11,972 bases of DNA. Origin: Zestomicrobium sp964482405 (GTDB lineage Archaea > Thermoproteota > Thermoprotei_A > Sulfolobales > NBVN01). The notes beneath the pieces were generated by a model. The model did no database searches and was not told where the DNA came from. It saw nothing but the letters and a program-made list of their open reading frames with translations. Below are positions 1 to 5,872 of the stretch, piece after piece (position 1 is the stretch's first letter; every line of letters starts with the position of its first letter). The DNA is taken from NCBI GenBank assembly GCA_964482405.1, contig CAYZXH010000045.1, positions 1 through 11,972 of the forward strand, given 5' to 3'. A program made the position numbers and the translations under genes.

Positions 1-105
1 AGTGTTGCTAGAGAGTGGCTCCCGAGACTCACGAACATCGACATCGTCATCAAGAACATTACCGGAGGCAGGGCTTATAAGCTTTTCCAACCACCCCCGC
101 CCTGA
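1..105 (+). CDS. C-terminal end of an unidentified protein (5' truncated)
   Basis: Reading from base 1, an open frame gives 34 codons and ends at a TGA at 103-105. The tail reads like real protein: a charged/hydrophobic stretch (AREWLPRLTNIDIVIKNITG) followed by GGRAYKLFQ and a terminal run of four prolines. The start lies outside the window. I do not recognise the family. The reading of this frame as coding, and the TATA-like AT-rich gap that follows it, both argue that the overlapping in-frame extension of coaBC is not translated. What is seen is only the frame and its composition; that it is a gene is an inference. Confidence 0.5.
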   Translation, partial: SVAREWLPRLTNIDIVIKNITGGRAYKLFQPPPP

Positions 106-130
106 AGAGCGAGGCTTCAGTTGTAACCCT

Positions 131-160
131 AATAATTATAATAACTTAACATTTAATTAT
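131..160 (+). promoter_or_regulatory. AT-rich TATA-like promoter region of coaBC
   Basis: An almost GC-free stretch sits between the upstream stop and the proposed coaBC start. It holds two TATA-like candidates, AATTATAATAA (about 134-144) and TTTAATTAT (152-160). Archaeal TATA boxes usually lie about 25 nt upstream of the transcript start, so either would place the 5' end near or just before the GTG at 176. No ribosome-binding site precedes that GTG, which suggests a leaderless or near-leaderless transcript. Inference from sequence only. Confidence 0.45.
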
Positions 161-175
161 GCTTGGGTAAGTAGC

Positions 176-1429
176 GTGCTGAGAGAGCCAGAGTTCCACC
201 CGGCAGATGAGATCAGGAGTACAGCCTCAGATCACTTAAGAGGTGTTAAGATAGGTTTCGGGCTTACTGGCTCAGTAGCTATTTACAGAATCATCGACGT
301 AATGCGTGAATTAATTAGGAGAGGGGCGGACGTCTACGCCGTGATGTCTAAGGCAGCAACCGAGTTAATAAACCCGACGCTAATTGAGTGGGCTATCGGT
401 AGCAGGGTTCTGACAGAATTTAAAGGTGAGGTAGGGCACGTCTCCTTAAGTAAGGAAGTATCTTCTTTCACGATAGCTCCAGCCACGGCAGACATCATAG
501 GTAAACTCGCGCACGGGATATGCGATAACCCCGTCTCACTAACTGCGGTGAACGTGCTGGGACTTGGAAAACCAGTCACGTTAGTGCCAGCAATGCATTC
601 TGGCTTATGGTATTCACCGCCGGTAAGTGAAGCTATGAAGAAACTCAGTGAGTTCGGTGTGGTGGTAGTCCCGCCTGACGTTTCTAGCGGGAGAGCTAAG
701 CTACCGGAAAATGACGACATTCTCGCAGCTATAGAAGCGACGACTCTGAGGGGTAGGGATCTGAAAAACCTTAAGATATTAGTAACGGCAGGACCTACGA
801 GAGAGTACTTAGATCGCGTGAGGTTCTTATCTAACGCTAGCTCCGGTAAGATGGGCATAGCTATAGCTAGGGAAGCGTACTTCCGCGGAGCTGACGTGAC
901 GTTAGTTCACGGACCAACGTCGGCGAGGATACCGCACTACGTAAGAAGCTTCAGTGTCACAACAACTGAAGACATGCTTAACGTCCTGTTAAGTGAGGTT
1001 AGGAGTAGGGAGTACGACGCGGTAGTACTGGCTGCAGCGCCCGCTGACTTCAAGTTTAAGAAATACTTTGGAGGTAAGATTAAGTCTGAGGAAGGGTCTT
1101 TGACCGTGGAATTAGAGCCCACACCAAAAATATCGCTGAACTTAAGGAGGGAGTTCTCAGGACTCTTAGTAGGTTTCGCTGCCGAGGTCGTTGAGGGGGA
1201 TATGAACAAGCTGGTTGAGCTAGCTCTAGATAAGCTAGAAAAAAGAGGTTTTGATATAATAGTCGCTAACGACGTTAGCAGGGGTGACGTAGGCTTCACA
1301 GTGGATTACAACGAGGTAGTCTTAATTAGCAAGAGAGGGTATAAGGAATTAGTGGGTAAGTCTCTTAAAGAGGTGGTAGCTAGGAAAATACTGGACTTGA
1401 TTAAAGAGGAGCTCAAGATTGCGCGTTAG
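176..1429 (+). CDS. coaBC: Bifunctional phosphopantothenoylcysteine synthetase/decarboxylase (CoaBC, Dfp)
   Basis: Cytoplasmic flavoenzyme that joins 4'-phosphopantothenate to cysteine using a nucleotide triphosphate (CoaB) and decarboxylates the product to 4'-phosphopantetheine (CoaC, FMN). With the GTG start it has 417 residues, normal for the family. Residues 24-187 form the CoaC fold: FGLTGSVAIYR near the N-terminus, the probable catalytic histidine in GHVSL (H88), APATAD (101-106) and PAMHSGLW (138-145). Residues about 199-410 form CoaB: TAGPTREYLD (204-213), FLSNASSGKMG (217-227), the APADF and GKIKSE segments, LEPTPKI and VANDVSRGDVGF. Oddities: the position usually occupied by asparagine in PxMNxxMW is histidine, and the bacterial ACGxxGxGR cysteine loop is absent (the region reads SSGRAKLPEN). 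The start was chosen because upstream sequence overlaps another coding tail, and because archaeal homologues have a short pre-domain segment with a similar HP motif. Stop overlaps the next gene by 11 nt, suggesting coupled translation. Confidence 0.95.
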   Translation: MLREPEFHPADEIRSTASDHLRGVKIGFGLTGSVAIYRIIDVMRELIRRGADVYAVMSKAATELINPTLIEWAIGSRVLTEFKGEVGHVSLSKEVSSFTIAPATADIIGKLAHGICDNPVSLTAVNVLGLGKPVTLVPAMHSGLWYSPPVSEAMKKLSEFGVVVVPPDVSSGRAKLPENDDILAAIEATTLRGRDLKNLKILVTAGPTREYLDRVRFLSNASSGKMGIAIAREAYFRGADVTLVHGPTSARIPHYVRSFSVTTTEDMLNVLLSEVRSREYDAVVLAAAPADFKFKKYFGGKIKSEEGSLTVELEPTPKISLNLRREFSGLLVGFAAEVVEGDMNKLVELALDKLEKRGFDIIVANDVSRGDVGFTVDYNEVVLISKRGYKELVGKSLKEVVARKILDLIKEELKIAR

Positions 1430-2288
1430 AGTACCGTTACATATCTCAGGTTTTTGGGTCCCGTACATAACTAACAATCCTTTGACGACGGGCTCTTTAG
1501 GAGCTGGGGTAACCCTAGAACCGCTCGTCGAAGCGGAGATCAAGAGCGGTTCCGACGATAGAGTGTTAGTTAATTCCGTTATTCTCGAACACGATATCAT
1601 AAACGAGGTTAAGAGAATTGCTGGTGTAAACAGCGTTAACGTCGAGATAACATCGCCTTCACGTCTCGGGGAAGGTTTAGGGTTTAGTGCGGCTCTCTCC
1701 ATAGTGGTAGCGGCTTCAGCCTTACGCAATTTAGGAAAGCCCTTAACCTTGAACAGGGTGGGCACCATAGCACACGAGGTAGAGGTGCGTATGATGACTG
1801 GGTTAGGTGATGTAGTAGCGGAACTGCGTGGTGGTGGTCTAGTAGTCCGGCTGAAACCAGGAGCTCCTGGAGTGAGTGAGTTAGACGTGATTCCTGTAAG
1901 GGAGTCCGTGAGCGTGATCCCATGCGTCATCAGGCCGGGTTTCACGACCCCGCAGATGCTCAGAGATTATTGGCACGTAATAAAAGAAGCTGGTGAGCGT
2001 GCTTTTAAGAAATTCGTTGCGGAACCTTCCTTCGAGAGGTTTCTTGAATTAAGTAATGAATTCAGTAAGGCAATATTCATGAATAGAGAAACTGACGAGA
2101 AGATTAAGGAAATACTTCGTAAACACATAAGTTCTGGAAGCGTGAGAACATACTTCATCAAGAAAGGTACTCTGGTAGTAGTTTCGGATGACCCGAGCGA
2201 AGAACTCATTAACACGTTGAGAAAGAACTTCAGCAGGGTTTTAGGGGTCTTCAAGCTATTTCCAGGAGGAACCGTGATGATGCTGTGA
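1419..2288 (+). CDS. pok: Pantoate kinase (PoK, GHMP kinase family)
   Basis: Archaeal enzyme that phosphorylates pantoate with ATP to 4-phosphopantoate, replacing part of the bacterial pantothenate synthetase/pantothenate kinase route. The 289-residue protein has the archaeal PoK N-terminal signature: HISGFWVPY (8-16) followed by NNPLTTGSLGAGV (19-31), resembling the HITG...DPLxxGSxGAG pattern. The GHMP phosphate-binding loop is SRLGEGLGFSAA (81-92). TGLGDV (127-132) and the glycine-rich GGGLVVR segment follow, as in the family, and the C-terminal lobe ends in FPGGTVMML. The start is a TTG at 1419 inside the end of coaBC; no other in-frame start lies close enough to keep the first beta strand, so the 11-nt overlap looks real. 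It lies between coaBC and phosphopantothenate synthetase, which use its product's descendants. Family call is strong; substrate follows from family and context. Confidence 0.93.
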   Translation: MRVRVPLHISGFWVPYITNNPLTTGSLGAGVTLEPLVEAEIKSGSDDRVLVNSVILEHDIINEVKRIAGVNSVNVEITSPSRLGEGLGFSAALSIVVAASALRNLGKPLTLNRVGTIAHEVEVRMMTGLGDVVAELRGGGLVVRLKPGAPGVSELDVIPVRESVSVIPCVIRPGFTTPQMLRDYWHVIKEAGERAFKKFVAEPSFERFLELSNEFSKAIFMNRETDEKIKEILRKHISSGSVRTYFIKKGTLVVVSDDPSEELINTLRKNFSRVLGVFKLFPGGTVMML

Positions 2289-2290
2289 TC

Positions 2291-2336
2291 CTATAATATC
2301 TCAGTCAAGATATATTTCATAGGTGATGTGAGGTGA
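2291..2336 (+). promoter_or_regulatory. Spacer with TATA-like boxes and two ribosome-binding-like sites before phosphopantothenate synthetase
   Basis: The 48-nt gap after pantoate kinase contains CTATAATATC (2291-2300) and GATATATTTCAT (2309-2320), both TATA-like, so this gene may have its own promoter as well as read-through. Two matches to the archaeal 16S tail follow: GGTGAT (2322-2327), about 9 nt before GTG 2337, and GAGGTGA (2330-2336), 6 nt before an in-frame TTG at 2343. They leave the exact start open by two codons. Confidence 0.45.
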
Positions 2337-3122
2337 GTGTGGTTGGAGGTTAGTATTCCCCCTACACACCCTAGATACAAGTCTCTTTTAATAAGAGAGA
2401 AGTTGATTAGGGGTTTCGAGGAAGGGTATGTTGCTAAGGCAGGATTGATAGCTCATGGTAGGGGGGAGTGTTTCGATTACTTGATAGGTGAGACCACCAT
2501 AGAGCCGGCGCTGAAAGCTATAGAGGCGGCTGTCGCGGCTTTATTACTATCTAATAATCCTGTGATTTCAGTTAACGGCAATGTCGCGGCTTTAGTTCCT
2601 GAGGAGGTAGTCAAGCTAGCCGAGCTCGTTAACGCTAAAATTGAGGTGAACTTGTTTTATCGGAGTGAGGAACGAATAATGAAAATAGCCGAGATTTTAA
2701 GGACTTGCGGTGCTCGTGAAGTGCTTGGCGTGAGTGACGCTACTGCGGAGATCCCTGAACTCATGAGTGAAAGGAGGAAAGTGAGTCCTAGGGGAATATT
2801 AATAGCTGACACGGTGTTAGTGCCTCTTGAAGACGGGGACAGGACTGAAGCTTTGAGGAGACTTGGTAAGACAGTCATAGCGATAGACCTCAACCCCCTC
2901 TCCAGGACTGCTAGAGCGGCTTCTATAACGATCGTTGATAACGTTGTTAGAGCACTACCTAAGATGATTGAATACGCTCAGAAATTAAGTAATGCCTCTA
3001 GGGAAGAGCTTTCCAGCATACTAAAGAAGTACGATAACAACGCTATATTATCCGAAGTACTCAAGCATATAAGAAACAGACTGGAGGAACTCTCAAAAAC
3101 TAACCTCTCAATTCAATGTTGA
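2337..3122 (+). CDS. 4-phosphopantoate--beta-alanine ligase (archaeal phosphopantothenate synthetase, PPS)
   Basis: Condenses 4-phosphopantoate with beta-alanine using ATP to give 4'-phosphopantothenate, the substrate of CoaBC. This family (formerly DUF137) is essentially archaeal and functionally replaces bacterial pantothenate synthetase. The 261 residues match the usual length. Recognisable family blocks are THPRYKSLLIREKLIRGF (10-27), KAGLIAHGRGECFDYLIGE (34-52), the VNGNVAALVPEE strand-loop (79-90), and the strongly conserved LVPLEDGDRTEALRRLGK (161-178) with IAIDLNPLSRTAR (181-193), an ATP/substrate-binding region. No membrane or signal segment. The start is GTG 2337; TTG 2343 is the alternative and has a better spaced GAGGTGA. 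It is the last plus-strand gene of the CoA group and converges on panB across a 43-nt gap. Confidence 0.95.
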   Translation: MWLEVSIPPTHPRYKSLLIREKLIRGFEEGYVAKAGLIAHGRGECFDYLIGETTIEPALKAIEAAVAALLLSNNPVISVNGNVAALVPEEVVKLAELVNAKIEVNLFYRSEERIMKIAEILRTCGAREVLGVSDATAEIPELMSERRKVSPRGILIADTVLVPLEDGDRTEALRRLGKTVIAIDLNPLSRTARAASITIVDNVVRALPKMIEYAQKLSNASREELSSILKKYDNNAILSEVLKHIRNRLEELSKTNLSIQC

Positions 3123-3129
3123 GACTCTT

Positions 3130-3158
3130 ACCCAGTCCTAAGCTTACGTGTTCTGGGT
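3130..3158. terminator. Inverted repeat between convergent PPS and panB
   Basis: The 43-nt gap between the two convergent stop codons contains ACCCAG (3130-3135) and its exact complement CTGGGT (3153-3158) around a 17-nt loop; the loop itself contains the 8-nt palindrome TAAGCTTA (3139-3146). It could act as a weak bidirectional end signal. There is only a short T run downstream on the plus strand (TTTTAG at 3175-3180), so the terminator role is uncertain. Confidence 0.3.
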
Positions 3159-3165
3159 CAGTGGA

Positions 3166-4020
3166 TTACTCAGTTTTAGTACTCTTTAAATATTCCTTTA
3201 GTCTCTTTAGCTCATCCTCACTTATCCCCCAAGACTCGTTAGGTCCTGGGAAAACACCTTTTCTCACATCCTCAGCGTATTTACTTAGAGCTTGTAGTAT
3301 CTCGTTGTGCAAGTCAGCGTATTTTCTAACAAACGGCGGTGGTGTAGGGTTTATTCCTAGGAGATCGTGAATGACTAGTATTTGGCCGTCACATTCAGCG
3401 CCGGCACCTATACATATGGTGGGTACTCTGACAGCGCGAGTTACTTCAGCAGCTACTTGCCAAGTTGTGTACTCGATGACTATCGAGAAAACCCCAGCTT
3501 CTTGGAGGGCTTTAGCTGATTCGATTATGTTTAAAGCGTCTTCAGCGTTCTTACCTCTCAGCTTGTAGCCGCCTAGCATTAAGTATCTTTGGGGGTTAAG
3601 CCCTATATGACCCATTACGGGTATGCCCACCTTAGTCAAGGCTTCGACGGTTTCCGAGACTTCCAACCCTCCCTCTACCTTGACCGCGTCCGCACCCATC
3701 TTAATCATCTCACCCGCATTCCTAATAGCTTCGTCTTTACTTACCTCATATGATAGGAAAGGCATATCCGCCACAATCAGGGCCTTAGGCCTCGCGTTCA
3801 CTACCGCTCTAAGATGGTGCTTCACCTCATCAAGAGTTACCGGTAATGTTGAGGGATAACCCATTATAACCATCCCGAGAGAATCTCCTACAAGCAAACC
3901 GTCAATACCTGCTTTATCAGCTAAGAGAGCGTCATAATAAGAGTACGCTGTAACCATAACTATTTTCTCACCAAGTTTCTTCTTCTTTATAAAATCGTGT
4001 GGATAGATCTTGGAACCCAT
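3166..4020 (-). CDS. panB: 3-methyl-2-oxobutanoate hydroxymethyltransferase (ketopantoate hydroxymethyltransferase)
   Basis: First committed step of pantoate synthesis: transfers a hydroxymethyl group from a C1-carrying folate or modified archaeal folate to 2-ketoisovalerate, giving ketopantoate. The 284-residue protein is a complete (beta/alpha)8 PanB. Motifs in order: MVTAYSYYDALLADKAG (22-38), the metal ligand D46 in LVGDSLGM, STLPVT (57-62), second metal ligand D85 in VADMPF, VKVEGG (113-118), MGHIGLNPQ (136-144), GGYKLRGK (150-157), the catalytic-equivalent glutamate E183 in VIEYTT, ICIGAG..CDGQILVIHDLLGI (202-223) and FPGPNESW (257-264). The residues after E183 read YTT where bacterial enzymes have xVP, a small divergence. 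Start is the ATG at 4020, preceded by a purine-rich GGGAAGAGGA. It follows panE on the same strand 73 nt away and probably is co-expressed with it. Confidence 0.97.
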   Translation of the reverse strand: MGSKIYPHDFIKKKKLGEKIVMVTAYSYYDALLADKAGIDGLLVGDSLGMVIMGYPSTLPVTLDEVKHHLRAVVNARPKALIVADMPFLSYEVSKDEAIRNAGEMIKMGADAVKVEGGLEVSETVEALTKVGIPVMGHIGLNPQRYLMLGGYKLRGKNAEDALNIIESAKALQEAGVFSIVIEYTTWQVAAEVTRAVRVPTICIGAGAECDGQILVIHDLLGINPTPPPFVRKYADLHNEILQALSKYAEDVRKGVFPGPNESWGISEDELKRLKEYLKSTKTE

Positions 4021-4075
4021 TCCTCTTCCCGTAACTAAAGCCCTTAAAGGATTAATAATTAGATTGGTTAAATAG
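4021..4075 (-). promoter_or_regulatory. Candidate promoter/leader of panB
   Basis: The gap between panE and panB contains, on the minus strand, AATTATTAAT (4051-4060) and CTATTTAAC (about 4067-4075), both TATA-like. The first would put a transcript start near 4025-4035, leaving a very short purine-rich leader before the ATG at 4020. So panB may be transcribed separately as well as from panE. Confidence 0.4.
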
Positions 4076-4093
4076 TTTCCCGGCTGAGTCTTG

Positions 4094-5041
4094 TTAAGTC
4101 ATCCTCTTAAGAGATTCCTTATACTTCATCATTAACCACAAAACCTCGTTAACAGGTGTTGACACGCCCACCCTCCTCCCTCTCACGACTACCTCACCGT
4201 TTATGTAATCAACCTCTGTTCTCTTCCCCCATATTATGTCTTGAAGCATTGACGAGTAGTTCTCCCCGGTTGCTTCAGCCACCCTCACCACTTCCTTCAA
4301 AGGATCTGCAGGCATCATAACCCCGTACTTCTCTGCAACTCTCTGAGTCTCCGCTACCACCATCGCAGCTATTTTGAAGAGGTTTTCATCGATTATTATG
4401 AGCTTGTTCCTCACCTCATATATAGCGGTTAGGGGGTTTATCGCTGCGTTGACGGCTAGCTTAAGCCATCTATAGGGCTCTATATCATCAACTACCTGGA
4501 CTGAAAGGACTTTAAGTAATGACGCTATGGAGGATAGCAACTCTCTTGAAATACCTTTACCCCCCAAGTAGCTGGTGGAACCGCCGATCCACTTAAATTC
4601 TCGGTTTCCCAACCTGTACACGCCGTGGTTTAACACCATAGCTGCTGTCTTGTCAGGACCTAGGATTTCGAGAGCTTCCTCATAAGATCTCAAGCCATTC
4701 TGACACGTTACTAAGACACCCCCACTCCTTAAGAATTCCCTCACATGCTTAACTGCTTCCAAGGAATCGTACGCTTTAGTAGCTACTATTATCAAATCAA
4801 ACAAGCCAAGTCTTCTTAAGTCATCGTATGATATGAAGTGAACCCTCTCTAGCCTTAAAGACATCCCGTCGGGGGTGACTATCTTAATTCCCTCCTCCCT
4901 GAAAAGCTTTAGGTATTGAGGGTTCCTAACCAAAACGTAAACACTGGGTCTAGTGCTTGAGCTAACTAACGCGTAAGCTAGTAAAACCCCTACGTTCCCG
5001 CCACCGACGACGAGGACCTTCTTGAAGTACTCGTTAGTCAT
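4094..5041 (-). CDS. panE: 2-dehydropantoate 2-reductase (ketopantoate reductase)
   Basis: Reduces ketopantoate to pantoate with NAD(P)H. The characterised archaeal enzyme of Thermococcus kodakarensis is the feedback target of CoA; that is family knowledge, not seen here. The 315-residue protein begins with a Rossmann dinucleotide loop, VLVVGGGNVGVLLAYAL (9-25), a GGGNVG version of GxGxxG. Next come TKAYD (88-92), CQNGLRSYEEAL (113-124), and the catalytic block WLKLAVNAAINPLTAI (192-207) with K194, N198 and N202 in the positions of E. coli K176, N180 and N184. SSMLQDIIWGKRTEVDYINGE (263-283) carries the substrate-binding serine and glutamate (E276). ATG 5041 is preceded by GAGGAGA about 8 nt upstream, a good ribosome-binding site. 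It heads the minus-strand pair with panB and is divergent from the ABC transporter genes. Confidence 0.95.
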   Translation of the reverse strand: MTNEYFKKVLVVGGGNVGVLLAYALVSSSTRPSVYVLVRNPQYLKLFREEGIKIVTPDGMSLRLERVHFISYDDLRRLGLFDLIIVATKAYDSLEAVKHVREFLRSGGVLVTCQNGLRSYEEALEILGPDKTAAMVLNHGVYRLGNREFKWIGGSTSYLGGKGISRELLSSIASLLKVLSVQVVDDIEPYRWLKLAVNAAINPLTAIYEVRNKLIIIDENLFKIAAMVVAETQRVAEKYGVMMPADPLKEVVRVAEATGENYSSMLQDIIWGKRTEVDYINGEVVVRGRRVGVSTPVNEVLWLMMKYKESLKRMT

Positions 5042-5125
5042 TATTAATGTCTCCTCAGGACCTCATGAAAAATTATTTTAGTTGAGATATAAGGTTATTG
5101 AGTCAAGATATCTTGGGTTTAGAGG
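5042..5125. promoter_or_regulatory. Divergent promoter region of panE and the ABC exporter
   Basis: This 84-nt region serves two genes. For panE (minus): CTTATATCT (5085-5093) lies about 25-30 nt ahead of a ribosome-binding site GAGGAGA (about 5049-5055). For the ABC ATPase (plus): AAAATTATTTTA (5069-5080) or GATATAAGG (5086-5094) would give a transcript start between about 5100 and 5120, with almost no leader before GTG 5126. The two directions would share overlapping core elements. Confidence 0.45.
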
Positions 5126-5872
5126 GTGTCTGACGCGGGTAAAGCGGTTTTGGTGCGGGGAGTGGTGAAGGATTTTGGCAAGATTAGAGCTCTTAGTAAG
5201 GTCAGCATAGAGATTGATGAGGGGATTATATTCGGGTTGATAGGCCCTAACGGCGCAGGTAAAACCACACTGCTCAGGATCTTAGCCACGTTACTTAAGC
5301 AAGATGAAGGTGAGGTTAGGGTGTTCGGTTATGGGTTACCTGAGAATAGAGTCTTGGTTAGGAAGCACATATCATATTTACCGGAGGATGCAGGGCTTTA
5401 CTCGCGTTTGACTGGCTGGGAGAATCTATACTATTACGCGATGCTTTACTACGGTAGGACCAGTAAGGCTTTAGAGGTTGCGGAAATAGGCGCTAAGATT
5501 TCCGGTCTGAGCGAGAGAGACCTTAACAGGAAGGTTTCGGAGTATAGTAAGGGGATGATTAGAAGGGTATCTATAGCGAGGACTTTAATGATAGGTTCTA
5601 AGTTAGTCATCTTAGACGAACCTACTTCAGGTCTCGACGTTTTCTCAGCGTACGCCATACGTAAGATACTCAAAGAATACTCTAGGAATAACTCAGTTAC
5701 TATAGTTCTCTCCTCACATAACATGCTGGAGGTTGAGGACTTATGTGATGTGGTAGCCCTCATAAATAAGGGGCGCGTGATAGTTCAGGGACCGCCGAAA
5801 GACTTGATACGCACATATAATGGTAGGAACCTAGAGGAAGTCTTCATAAGCTTAGCTGGTGAGGGATTGTGA
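5126..5872 (+). CDS. ABC transporter ATP-binding protein (ABC-2 / NatA-DrrA type exporter)
   Basis: Cytoplasmic ATPase subunit of an exporter; it powers the permease encoded next. All ABC motifs are present in the 248 residues: Walker A GPNGAGKTT (40-48), a Q-loop region reading SYLPEDAGLYSRLTGWENL (83-101) in which glutamate replaces the usual glutamine as in many ABC-2 exporters, signature YSKGMIRRVSIA (140-151), Walker B LVILDEPTSGLD (160-171) and the switch histidine H198 in LSSHNM. The C-terminal segment (GRVIVQGPPKDL, then NLEEVFISLAGE) is typical of the drug/sodium-exporter branch. The GTG start has no clear ribosome-binding site, consistent with a leaderless message. Its TGA overlaps the permease GTG by 4 nt, so the two are an operon. 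Substrate unknown: sodium, lipids, drugs or a surface component are all possible. Confidence 0.93.
   Translation: MSDAGKAVLVRGVVKDFGKIRALSKVSIEIDEGIIFGLIGPNGAGKTTLLRILATLLKQDEGEVRVFGYGLPENRVLVRKHISYLPEDAGLYSRLTGWENLYYYAMLYYGRTSKALEVAEIGAKISGLSERDLNRKVSEYSKGMIRRVSIARTLMIGSKLVILDEPTSGLDVFSAYAIRKILKEYSRNNSVTIVLSSHNMLEVEDLCDVVALINKGRVIVQGPPKDLIRTYNGRNLEEVFISLAGEGL

Noticed and set aside
2..175. 58-residue N-terminal extension of CoaBC from a GTG at position 2
   Set aside because: It is rich in Ser/Arg/Pro, resembles no part of the family, overlaps a more protein-like frame ending at 105 and crosses an AT-rich promoter-like gap.
334..858. Long antisense open frame inside coaBC
   Set aside because: Ser/Thr/Leu-rich mirror of a strongly conserved gene; no family features. 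The same applies to the other antisense frames within the CoA genes, pantoate kinase, the transporter genes and the VTT gene.
3116..3859. Plus-strand open frames opposite panB
   Set aside because: Low-complexity, Ser-rich translations opposite an intact panB with all catalytic motifs; no start signals.
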